This document shows positions 1-7,538 of a DNA stretch of 15,266 nucleotides, in pieces (within the stretch, counting starts at the first letter, position 1; each line of letters opens with the position of its first letter). The position numbers and the translations under genes were made by a program. Source of the stretch: Gemmatimonadales bacterium (GTDB lineage: Bacteria > Gemmatimonadota > Gemmatimonadetes > Gemmatimonadales > GWC2-71-9); the NCBI GenBank assembly GCA_013003805.1, contig JABDII010000235.1, positions 1 through 15,266 on the forward strand. The letters are read 5' to 3'. Below the pieces are notes generated by a model, which was given only the letters and a program-made list of their open reading frames with translations, did no database searches and was not told the DNA's origin.

Positions 1-1108
1 CATACACCAGAGCCCAGCGTCGGGAGTGTGTCGCGACACCGGCGATCCACTCCGATCCAGCTACCGGGATCCGCCGGACCCGTCGGATCGGAAAGATGAT
101 CGCTGTAGCCGTCAGATTGAACAGGAGGTGGACCAGGGCAATGTGGATGCCGGCCTCGGCGTGGGCGCCGGATACGGCGAGGGATGCCAGGAGCGCCGTC
201 ACGGTCGTCCCCAGATTCGCGCCGATCGTAAGTGGGAAGGCCTGCTGCGCCGTGATGAGGCCAGCGCCAGCAAGGGGAACCAAGAGCGACGTCGTAATGG
301 AACTCGATTGCACCATAACGGTGACCACTACGCCAACGGCGATGGCGATCAGGGCCGGCGCGCTGACGAAACGGCTTACGTAGATCTCCACTCGGGTCAT
401 CATCGCGCTTCGCATCACCCGGACCAACGCGAACAATGCGAGGAAGATCAGGGCTCCGCTGATGAGCACCAGGAGGATCCCCTGCCCCTGGGCCGAGTCG
501 AAAAGGACCGCGACGAATTCTTTGATCGGGCGCACGCCCTGGCTGATCGCCCCCCTGATGGGACTCTCATACTGCGCACCGGTGAGCCCGCTCACCGTCG
601 ATACGAAGAAGCCCGCCGTCTTCTGGAGAAAGCCGGTCACCATCTCGACCGGCAGCAAGAGGGCCACCGCCATGACGTTGAAGAAGTCGTGTACCGTCGC
701 CACCGAGAAGGCCCGCCGAAACTCGTCCCGCCGGGCCATATGTGCCAGGGACACGATGGAGTTGGTCACCGTGGTCCCGATGTTCGCGCCCATGATCATG
801 GGAACAGCGTTCGCCAAGGGGAGTGGATTCTCGGGACTGGCCACCAAGCCCACGATCATCGACGTGGTAACGGAGGAACTCTGGACCAGGGTGGTCGCCA
901 GGACCCCGACGATCAGTCCCATGAAGGGGTTTTCGGTCGCGGCGAAGAACGTGTCGAGCACATCCTTGCCCAACATCTTGAACCCGTCTCCCATGGCCTT
1001 GACGCCAACGAGGAAGACGAACAGCAATCCCAGCAAGAGCAGGATGCGGATCGGCGTCGTGAACTTGCTTGTGGACTCAGGAGCGTCAGGTCGAGTCGCT
1101 GTGGTCAT
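1..1108 (-). CDS. Na+/phosphate cotransporter (Na/Pi symporter family), 3' end beyond window
   Basis: This is a sodium-dependent phosphate importer of the inner membrane, type II Na/Pi family. Reading the minus strand from the ATG at 1108 gives 369 uninterrupted codons to the window edge, so the C-terminus is missing. It has the inverted two-repeat layout of the family. QSSS motifs lie at residues 76-79 and 267-270, each followed by a TTS stretch, and each repeat carries a GAN(I/L)GTTVT motif. These are the conserved substrate/Na+ site sequences of the family. Hydrophobic helices fill the rest. A TGA lies in frame seven codons upstream of the ATG, so this start is well fixed, although the ribosome site is weak. 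No PhoU-like tail is visible, but it could lie beyond the edge. The gene is divergent from the DUF1295 gene. A long hydrophilic reading frame on the opposite strand is its shadow. Confidence 0.93.
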   Translation of the reverse strand, partial: MTTATRPDAPESTSKFTTPIRILLLLGLLFVFLVGVKAMGDGFKMLGKDVLDTFFAATENPFMGLIVGVLATTLVQSSSVTTSMIVGLVASPENPLPLANAVPMIMGANIGTTVTNSIVSLAHMARRDEFRRAFSVATVHDFFNVMAVALLLPVEMVTGFLQKTAGFFVSTVSGLTGAQYESPIRGAISQGVRPIKEFVAVLFDSAQGQGILLVLISGALIFLALFALVRVMRSAMMTRVEIYVSRFVSAPALIAIAVGVVVTVMVQSSSITTSLLVPLAGAGLITAQQAFPLTIGANLGTTVTALLASLAVSGAHAEAGIHIALVHLLFNLTATAIIFPIRRVRRIPVAGSEWIAGVATHSRRWALVY

Positions 1109-1238
1109 TGGAGGGTCTGTTCTGCCTCACCCATAGGACACATAGCAGCGCGGGAGTAGAGCATTGAGAATCCGCCGCACGACGGCGAAGTTTCGGGACA
1201 GCTCGATCCGGAGTTGGCCCTCACTTCACGGCACCCGC

Positions 1239-2042
1239 ATGCCCCACGCACTCTTTGTTGCTCTCCTCGGTCTGGTTGGCGCCATAGGCCTCGCCACGAT
1301 CGTCTGGCTCATCAGTCTCGTGATGCGGGATGTCAGCATCGTCGACGTCTATTGGGGCTTCGGCTTCGTCATGCTCGCGTGGATGTATATCCTCAGCGCC
1401 CCGGGGCATACGACTCGTGCAATGATCGTCGTCATCCTGGTTACCCTCTGGGGGGCAAGGCTCTCGCTCCATCTCCTCCGCCGCAAATGGGGAGCGGCAG
1501 AAGACTATCGCTATCGAGCTATGCGCGACAAGCACGAGGCTCGATTCGGCTGGGTCAGTCTCTTCAGCGTCTTCTGGCTGCAAGCCCTCATCATGTGGAT
1601 CGTTTCGTTTTCGGTGTTCGAAGCGATCCGCCGCCTCGACCCGGGCACCCTGAGCGCGCCTGATATTGTAGGGATTCTGGTGTTTGCGATAGGCCTCTTC
1701 TTTGAGTCCATTGGAGATTGGCAGCTGACCCGATTCAAGGCCGATCCCACCAACCGCGGCAAGGTCCTCGATCGAGGGCTGTGGCGGTACACGCGGCACC
1801 CCAATTACTTCGGCGATGCCTTGGTTTGGTGGGGGTTGTTCCTGCTGGCCGCGTCCAATCCGGGATCGTGGTGGACCATCCTCAGCCCAATTCTCATGAC
1901 CACGCTCTTGGTCAAGGTTTCGGGAGTCGCCCTGTTGGAGAAGGACCTGGCCAAGACCAAGCCCGCCTATCGGGACTACCTAGAGACGACGAGCGCCTTC
2001 CTCCCGTGGCCACCGCGGCGTTCCGGCCCCGGAGGGGGATGA
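1239..2042 (+). CDS. DUF1295 family integral membrane protein
   Basis: The product is a polytopic membrane protein of the DUF1295 family, distantly related to steroid 5-alpha-reductases and isoprenylcysteine methyltransferases. The physiological substrate is not known. Several hydrophobic helices are followed by the family signature LWRYTRHPNYFG (His-Pro-Asn-Tyr at about 1797-1808). Near the C-terminus is a conserved stretch with EKDLAKTKPAYRDY, ending in FLPWPP. From the ATG at 1239 the protein has 267 residues and begins directly at the first helix, as relatives do. An in-frame TTG at 1164 has a better ribosome site (GGGAG at 1152-1156) and would add 25 Arg-rich residues, so the start is ambiguous. 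The gene ends 16 bp from the convergent cytochrome gene, and no clear terminator lies between them. Confidence 0.88.
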   Translation: MPHALFVALLGLVGAIGLATIVWLISLVMRDVSIVDVYWGFGFVMLAWMYILSAPGHTTRAMIVVILVTLWGARLSLHLLRRKWGAAEDYRYRAMRDKHEARFGWVSLFSVFWLQALIMWIVSFSVFEAIRRLDPGTLSAPDIVGILVFAIGLFFESIGDWQLTRFKADPTNRGKVLDRGLWRYTRHPNYFGDALVWWGLFLLAASNPGSWWTILSPILMTTLLVKVSGVALLEKDLAKTKPAYRDYLETTSAFLPWPPRRSGPGGG

Positions 2043-2058
2043 AGGCCCTCCCGGTCCG

Positions 2059-2508
2059 TCAATTCTTTCGGCGGTTTTCCAGCGCGGTGCCTCGCCCCTT
2101 TGGCCCAATCGACCACACGTACGCCGCAACGGCACGAACCTGATCATCACTGATCGGCGCCCAGCCGCGCATCGGCATCGGTTTTCCTTCGGTCGACTCG
2201 TACCTGGTGACGCCGTGCAGAACAAGTTTCGAGATCATCTCGTACGAACCGTCCCCGTGCAACCATACTGCGTCAGTCAAGGCCGGAGCCGCCTCCGACC
2301 CTTGCCCTTCAACCCCGTGGCAGCCGGCACAGTTGGCAGTGCCATGAAACAACGCTCGACCCACCGCGATGGCAGAATCGGTGACGCCAGGCGGACGCTC
2401 GCGCGTTGCCTTCTGGGCGAGGACGGGCGACACCGTCGCGCAGGTGAGCCCGGCAGCGATGAGCATCACCCGTTGGGCGCGAGGCCACGTAGAATTCGGA
2501 CCTTTCAT
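2059..2508 (-). CDS. Exported mono-haem cytochrome c (class I)
   Basis: This is a small periplasmic electron carrier with one covalently bound haem. From the ATG at 2508 the protein has 149 residues: an N-terminal signal peptide (hydrophobic core at about 14-30, likely cut after VLA31), then a cytochrome c domain. The haem motif CAGCH is at residues 60-64. The distal ligand is probably Met111 or Met113 in KPMPMRGW. The C-terminal helix VRAVAAYVWSI matches class I cytochromes. An in-frame TTG three codons upstream (2517) is possible, but the GAGG sequence is nine bases before the ATG and abuts the TTG, which favours the ATG. No oxidase or dehydrogenase subunit lies next to it, so its redox partner cannot be inferred. 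It is convergent with the DUF1295 gene and divergent from the M15-like gene. Confidence 0.92.
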   Translation of the reverse strand: MKGPNSTWPRAQRVMLIAAGLTCATVSPVLAQKATRERPPGVTDSAIAVGRALFHGTANCAGCHGVEGQGSEAAPALTDAVWLHGDGSYEMISKLVLHGVTRYESTEGKPMPMRGWAPISDDQVRAVAAYVWSIGPKGRGTALENRRKN

Positions 2509-2717
2509 CTCGGCCAACCTCGTTGGGGTTCGCGTCTTCTACGCCACTATTAACCTAAGCGGAGAGTATGACCGCACGCATGGCATTCGATTGATGCTTT
2601 CTTCATGAAGTAGAAACCAACCCAGGCCGTCGATCGTAATTGACGGCGTACCTGACAGATAGGATCCTCGTGGGCACGATTGGGCTTCGTGAGGGCCGCT
2701 CCGGGAGTCGCCCCGCG
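2509..2717. promoter_or_regulatory. Divergent intergenic region between cytochrome c and M15-like genes
   Basis: This stretch of about 210 bp separates two divergent starts and must hold promoters for at least the cytochrome gene. It is more AT-rich around 2545-2640 than its surroundings. A perfect 10-bp palindrome, CTTCATGAAG, lies at 2601-2610 and could be an operator or chance. I find no convincing -35/-10 pair by eye. An in-frame TTG at 2640 could extend the downstream gene, but it has no ribosome site. Confidence 0.35.
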
Positions 2718-3338
2718 ATGCGCCGGCTCCTCTGGCGGATCATTCAGATCGCCGTGATCATCGTCCTGCCGTTCTTCGTGCTGGTCCGCACGGGGACATG
2801 GCTCTACCACTCCAGGGGCGTCCCCACGTGGGGAGCGCTCCTCGGTGCTGCGACGGTCACATTGGGCATTCTCACCTGGTATGGGGCCTGGATCTCACGC
2901 TCGTGGACCGGAAAACACCGGATCCGGCTCATGGCAACCCGGGTCGCTCTCCCGCTGGTTGCCGCATACTGTGGGTACACACTGGTGTATCTCGCGAGAG
3001 AAAACGCCAAGAGCGATGCGGTGCGAGCGTATTACACGAGCCTCCATCCACTCTTCCGAATCGCACTCGGGACACTCCTCCTAGCCGACCGGGACCTGGT
3101 TGTGACGGATGTTCACCGAACTCCAGCCGATTACCGCCGCATGGGACTCCCGGTCAAGGAAGCGTCCCTGCACTACCGCCAAAATGACGGGTACGTGCAC
3201 GCGGTAGACCTGCGGACGATCGGGAGACCCGCGTGGCGCACCGGACTCCTCACGGTCTATTTCCGCGTCATGGGATTTCGCACCCTGCGCCACGTCGGGA
3301 CCGCAGATCATCTTCACGTGTCCCTACCGCCTCACTGA
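2718..3338 (+). CDS. Membrane protein with C-terminal M15-like (D-Ala-D-Ala carboxypeptidase-type) zinc peptidase domain
   Basis: The product, 206 residues from the ATG at 2718, has three predicted membrane helices (about residues 5-25, 35-55 and 70-92), then a globular domain of about 110 residues. Positive charges before helix 1 and between helices 2 and 3 suggest the N-terminus inside and the globular domain in the periplasm. That domain has an M15-like order of landmarks: VTDVHRTP, SLHY, VHAVDLRT, a GF segment and a final HLHVSLP. His152, Asp164 and His200 (or His198) are the likely zinc ligands. The spacing between the first His and the Asp is longer than the usual SxHxxGxAxD motif. If active it would trim peptidoglycan stem peptides. 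The ATG has GGGAG ten bases upstream; a TTG at 2640 gives a longer, less likely form. The family call is motif inference; the membrane topology is clearer. Confidence 0.6.
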   Translation: MRRLLWRIIQIAVIIVLPFFVLVRTGTWLYHSRGVPTWGALLGAATVTLGILTWYGAWISRSWTGKHRIRLMATRVALPLVAAYCGYTLVYLARENAKSDAVRAYYTSLHPLFRIALGTLLLADRDLVVTDVHRTPADYRRMGLPVKEASLHYRQNDGYVHAVDLRTIGRPAWRTGLLTVYFRVMGFRTLRHVGTADHLHVSLPPH

Positions 3339-3377
3339 CGCGCCGATCGATAAGCGACGCGGCACGAACACCTCGTA

Positions 3378-4403
3378 CTAGGTCGCAACCGGATCCCAGG
3401 GAAGACGCCCAGCCAGGAGGTTCGCCATGGGGCGCGTGGTCTCCACGCGGTCCAGCACAATACGGAGAATGGCTGTCATCGGCGCTGCGAGGAGCATTCC
3501 CACCACGCCCCACAGCAATCCCCAGAAGAGCAGCGCGAGCAGCACCGTGATGGGGTGGAGGTCCAGCCGTTGGCCCATGATGACCGGCTCGAGGCCGTTG
3601 CCAATTCCCATCTGGACCAGGCCCGGCAGCGCCACTACGCCGATGATCGGCCACAGGCTGTCGAACTGGAGGACGGCGATCGGGATCGGGAGGAGGGTAG
3701 CGATGATCGAGCCGATCGAGGGAATGAAGTTGAGGAAGAAGGCGAGGATCCCGAAGACAATCGCGAGATCGAGCCCAAACAGGCTCAGGATGATGCCAAC
3801 TAGGATTCCCGTCACCGCCGAGGTACCGACCTTCAGAACGATGTAGCGGCGCACCGACCGGTCGATTTCTGCAGACACCTCCGATCGCTGCCCCGGGTGA
3901 CGACGGCCGCTCAGGAGGTAGATGAGGAATATCAGGACGAGTGCTCCCGACGTGACAAGCCCGAGCGCCGTTTCCGCGACGCCCCGCATGAGACTCGGGA
4001 GCGGGAGTCGCTGGATCGTTTCGGCAGGCGTGATCCCGGTGGTATCGACGCCGAGCCGCGCGAGGAACGCGAGGCCCGATTCGGCCCATCGAATCACACG
4101 ATCCTGATAGATGTCCGCCGACGCTAACAGCCCCTTGGTGGATGTCGTGATGAGAACCCCGAGGAGGGTGAGGAGCCCCACTGCCACCAGAAGCGCGCAG
4201 AACACCGCCAGGGGGCGAGGCACCCGTAGCCGGTTTCGGAGCAACTCGACCAACGGGGCGAGGAGATAGGAAAGGAAGATGGCCAGGACAAAGGGGACCA
4301 TCACCGCTCGAGTGTAGGCCAGGGCGGCGGTAATGGCCGCCGCGGCGAGAATGACCAGCGAAACAGTGGTGAGCCGGGATTGCTCGGCGGAAAGAGTCGA
4401 CAT
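3378..4403 (-). CDS. AI-2E/PerM family transporter (permease)
   Basis: This is an inner-membrane permease of the AI-2E exporter (PerM/YdiK/TqsA) family. From the ATG at 4403 it has 341 residues, normal for the family. An N-terminal pair of helices has the motif FVLAIFLSYLLAPLVELL, then comes a variable middle domain. The C-terminal helices carry the family hallmarks IGNGLEPVIMG, LHPITVLLALLFWG and GVVGMLLAAPMTAIL. Members have been linked to autoinducer-2 export or Na+/H+ exchange, so the substrate cannot be inferred from family alone. No LuxS or Lsr gene is present here. An upstream in-frame GTG at 4484 would add 27 residues unlike the family; neither start has a strong ribosome site. It is convergent with the M15-like gene (39 bp between stops) and divergent from the YbaK-type gene. 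Confidence 0.92.
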   Translation of the reverse strand: MSTLSAEQSRLTTVSLVILAAAAITAALAYTRAVMVPFVLAIFLSYLLAPLVELLRNRLRVPRPLAVFCALLVAVGLLTLLGVLITTSTKGLLASADIYQDRVIRWAESGLAFLARLGVDTTGITPAETIQRLPLPSLMRGVAETALGLVTSGALVLIFLIYLLSGRRHPGQRSEVSAEIDRSVRRYIVLKVGTSAVTGILVGIILSLFGLDLAIVFGILAFFLNFIPSIGSIIATLLPIPIAVLQFDSLWPIIGVVALPGLVQMGIGNGLEPVIMGQRLDLHPITVLLALLFWGLLWGVVGMLLAAPMTAILRIVLDRVETTRPMANLLAGRLPWDPVAT

Positions 4404-4592
4404 GGCCGAAGAGCCCTGGGTGGACGTGATACGAGCCGGACCGGGTGCTCGATGATGCCCTAGCCCCATCCCAGTGTCAATCACTGACCTATCTCGTGGC
4501 GAACGGCGTGCCCATTTAGAACTTCAGGCGGCGTTCACCCTTCCTTTAAGGCAGCGGCAGTATCTAGGGAATCGGGACCCCAGGAGGGAACG

Positions 4593-5060
4593 ATGCCGCT
4601 CAAGAAACTCAAGGAATTCCTCGACACCCACGACGTGAAATACGTCACCATCAGCCACTCTCCGGCGTACACGGCCCAGGAGATCGCGGCTTGTGCCCAC
4701 ATCCCCGGCAAGGAGCTGGCGAAGACGGTCGTGGTGAAGCTCGACGAGAGACCGGCTTTGGTCGTCCTCCCAGCCTCGTATCAGGTGGACTTCGACCTTC
4801 TGCGACTGGCAACGGGCGCTCGATCGGTCGAATTGGCCACCGAATACGAGATGCTCGAGGAGTTTCCGGAATGCGATGTGGGAGCCATGCCCCCGTTCGG
4901 CAATCTGTTCGGGGTCGAAGTCTACGTGGCGGATAGCCTCGCCGAGGACGAGAAGATCGCCTTCAACGCGGGGTCGTTCACTGAACTGGTGCAGTTACCT
5001 TACCGTGACTTCGCCCGATTGGTGAAGCCCACTGTTCTAAAGATCGCCTCGAAGGTCTGA
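4593..5060 (+). CDS. YbaK/ProX-type aminoacyl-tRNA deacylase
   Basis: This is a free-standing editing domain of the YbaK/aminoacyl-tRNA synthetase-associated family. Relatives hydrolyse mischarged tRNAs in the cytoplasm, for example Cys- or Ala-tRNA(Pro). The 155-residue protein is full length for the family. The conserved lysine is in LAKTVVVK (Lys44). The pocket motif VGAMPPFGNLFG and the C-terminal AGSFTELVQLPYRDF also match. The mischarged amino acid it removes cannot be read from the sequence. A strong ribosome site (AGGAGG at 4582-4587) fixes the ATG. It is the first of three same-strand genes; the protease gene follows after 48 bp, suggesting a shared transcript for translational and protein quality control. 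Confidence 0.9.
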   Translation: MPLKKLKEFLDTHDVKYVTISHSPAYTAQEIAACAHIPGKELAKTVVVKLDERPALVVLPASYQVDFDLLRLATGARSVELATEYEMLEEFPECDVGAMPPFGNLFGVEVYVADSLAEDEKIAFNAGSFTELVQLPYRDFARLVKPTVLKIASKV

Positions 5061-5108
5061 CTGCTAGGCAATCTCGCGGGTGATTCAACAACAGGAGGAA
5101 CGAGCGCC

Positions 5109-7538
5109 GTGACGACGACGAAGGAGCTCGCCCTGGAGGACCTCGAGTTTCATCCGGCCCTGGATACCTCCCAGTTTCAGACGACCGATGACATCGAAAG
5201 CCTGACCGGAGCCATCGGCCAGCCTCGGGCCGTGGCCGCCATCGAGCTGGGGGTCGGGATGGTAGAGGATGGGTACAACATCTTCGCCTTCGGGCTCTCG
5301 GGAACCGGGAAGGAATCGCTGATCCGCGAGTATTTGGAGGAATCAGCAAAATCCCGACCATCTCCGCCCGACCTCTGCTACATCCACAACTTTGACGACA
5401 TTCACCGTCCCCGCCTGCTCGAACTACCAAGCGGCACGGGCTCAGCATTCCGCCGCACCATGGAGCAACTGGTCGAAGAGCTTCAAACCGCTCTGGTCGG
5501 CGCGCTCGATAGCGAGGAATACCACACCCGCCAGCAGGTCATCAACGACGAATTCAAGGAGCGGCCGGACCGCGACCTCCGCGCGATCGCCGATCGCGCC
5601 AAAGCGGAGGGGCTTGCACTGCTGCGTACTCCGGTCGGGTTGGCCTTCGCCCCCCTACGGGAAGGCGAAGTCATCTCTGGCGAAGACTTCGAGCAACTGC
5701 CGAAGGAGGAGCAAGAACGGCTGAAGGAGAGAATGAACGCGTACCAGGACGAGGTACAGCGAACACTACGGCAGCTCCCAAAGCTGAATCGTGAACGAGG
5801 AGAACGACTTCGTGATCTCATGCGAGAGGTGACCGGTCTCGCTGTCGGCCACCTCATCGAAGAGGTCAAGAAAAAGTACGAGAACTTGCCCAATGTGGTG
5901 GAGTACCTCGAGGCCGTCCAAGCGGACGTCATCGAACACGCCAAAGACTTTGCTGAATCGGAACAGCCATCGCTCCCCGCGCTTCTGGAGGGCAGTGCAC
6001 GACCGGACAGCGCCAGCACGCTCCGACGCTTCAAGGTCAACGTGCTGGTCGACCACGCCGAGACGGTGGGCGCCCCTATTGTCCATGAAGACAATCCCAC
6101 CTATGACAATTTGATCGGTCGCATCGAACATCTCGCCCAGTTAGGCGCACTGGTGACCGATTTTACTCTAATCAAGGGTGGCGCGCTCCATCGAGCACAC
6201 GGTGGGTATCTCATGCTGGAAGCGCACAAACTCCTGCGCAACCAGTATTCCTGGGAAGGCCTGAAACGGGCGCTCCAATCGAGACGACTCCGCATCGAGT
6301 CACTCGGACAAGCACTGAGCCTCGTGAGCTCCGTCACGCTCGAGCCCGAGCCTCTCCCCCTCAAAGTACAGGTGATCCTCACCGGCGACCCGCAGTTGTA
6401 CTACTTGCTGTGCCAACTCGATCCAGACTTCGAGGAACTGTTCAAGGTCGGTGCCGACTTCGAAGATCGGATGGATCGGACCGAGGAAAACCTGGAACGC
6501 TATACCCAGCTCATCGCGAAGCTGGTCCGCGAAAAGGGCTTTCCGCCGCTGGATGGCTCGGCCATGGGCCGCATGATCGAGCACAGCGCACGACTGGCCG
6601 GCGATCGTCGGAAACTGACCCTCCAGATTGCCACAATGGTGGATCTGCTCCGGGAAGCCAGCTACGTGGCTAGGCAGGATGGCGTCGAGGTCGTCACGGC
6701 CACTCAAGTCGACCGAGCGATCGAGGGCCGGATCTACCGCTCCGATCGTATGCGCGACCGTTTTCACGAAGAGATCCACCGCGGCCGGATCATGATCGAC
6801 ACCGATGGTGCGATGATTGGGCAAGTGAATGGTGTCTCGGTCATATCGCTCGGGAAGTTCGCGTTCGGGCACCCGAGTCGAATTACCGCGAGAGTCCGCC
6901 TCGGTCAGGGAAACGTGGTCGATATCGAACGCGAGGTCGAGCTCGGCGGCCGGATCCACTCCAAAGGAGTGCTGATTCTCGGCGCATATCTCGGGGCGCG
7001 ATACGCACCAGAAAACCCGCTCTCGCTCTCGGCGAGCTTGGTGTTCGAACAAACCTACGCCGGGGTCGAGGGGGACAGCGCGTCACTGGCGGAGCTCATT
7101 GCGCTGATTTCCGCCATCTCCGAGGTGCCGATCCGACAATCGTATGCGGTGACGGGATCCGTAAACCAACACGGACAGGTGCAGGCCGTCGGCGGGGTGA
7201 CAGAAAAGGTCGAGGGGTTCTTTGATATTTGTCGCGGCCGCGGTCTCACGGGAAATGAGGGCGTCGTCATCCCGGCCACCAACGTCGAGAACCTCGTCCT
7301 TCGCCGCGAAGTGCGCGAGGCAGTCGCCCAGGGTGACTTCCACATCTACCCGGTCGAGCGAGTCGACCAGGCCATCGAACTCCTCACCGAGCGCTCGGCT
7401 GGTGAGCGGGACGCGGAGGGCCAGTACCAGGAAGGGACGGTGAACGCACTGGTCGAATCACGGCTCATGAGCCTCGCCCAAGTCCGGAGGGACTTCCACG
7501 CCCCCTCCCCGGCGTCAGAATCCGGGGATGCGTCATGA
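5109..7538 (+). CDS. LonB-like ATP-dependent Ser/Lys protease
   Basis: This is a cytoplasmic AAA+ protease of the Lon-like group with a divergent AAA module (AAA_32/LonB type), which unfolds and degrades proteins using ATP. It has 809 residues, typical for the group. The P-loop GLSGTGKES is at residues 62-70 (Lys68); a Glu sits between the Lys and the Ser. A long charged helical insertion spans about 115-290. A Walker B-like segment, GGYLMLEA, ends near Glu371, and a sensor segment, VILTGDPQLYYLL, follows. The proteolytic domain (about 580-780) has the dyad Ser657 in GDSAS and Lys700 in GGVTEK, 43 residues apart as in classical Lon. It lacks the N-terminal substrate-binding domain of LonA and has no membrane helix. 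The GTG start follows AGGAGG. Its stop overlaps the next gene's ATG. Confidence 0.93.
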   Translation: MTTTKELALEDLEFHPALDTSQFQTTDDIESLTGAIGQPRAVAAIELGVGMVEDGYNIFAFGLSGTGKESLIREYLEESAKSRPSPPDLCYIHNFDDIHRPRLLELPSGTGSAFRRTMEQLVEELQTALVGALDSEEYHTRQQVINDEFKERPDRDLRAIADRAKAEGLALLRTPVGLAFAPLREGEVISGEDFEQLPKEEQERLKERMNAYQDEVQRTLRQLPKLNRERGERLRDLMREVTGLAVGHLIEEVKKKYENLPNVVEYLEAVQADVIEHAKDFAESEQPSLPALLEGSARPDSASTLRRFKVNVLVDHAETVGAPIVHEDNPTYDNLIGRIEHLAQLGALVTDFTLIKGGALHRAHGGYLMLEAHKLLRNQYSWEGLKRALQSRRLRIESLGQALSLVSSVTLEPEPLPLKVQVILTGDPQLYYLLCQLDPDFEELFKVGADFEDRMDRTEENLERYTQLIAKLVREKGFPPLDGSAMGRMIEHSARLAGDRRKLTLQIATMVDLLREASYVARQDGVEVVTATQVDRAIEGRIYRSDRMRDRFHEEIHRGRIMIDTDGAMIGQVNGVSVISLGKFAFGHPSRITARVRLGQGNVVDIEREVELGGRIHSKGVLILGAYLGARYAPENPLSLSASLVFEQTYAGVEGDSASLAELIALISAISEVPIRQSYAVTGSVNQHGQVQAVGGVTEKVEGFFDICRGRGLTGNEGVVIPATNVENLVLRREVREAVAQGDFHIYPVERVDQAIELLTERSAGERDAEGQYQEGTVNALVESRLMSLAQVRRDFHAPSPASESGDAS

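Noticed and set aside
26..1159. Long plus-strand frame of 377 codons (and a 224-codon one at 462-1136)
   Set aside because: The products are highly charged or low-complexity with no family features, and the minus strand there encodes an unmistakable Na/Pi symporter.
3378..4403. Quorum-sensing system based on the AI-2E family name
   Set aside because: The family has varied substrates and no LuxS, Lsr or LuxQ-like gene is present, so the name alone does not support quorum sensing.
6300..7052. Minus-strand 250-codon frame inside the protease gene
   Set aside because: Antisense shadow of the Lon catalytic domain, caused by GC-rich codon use; no ribosome site or recognisable motifs.
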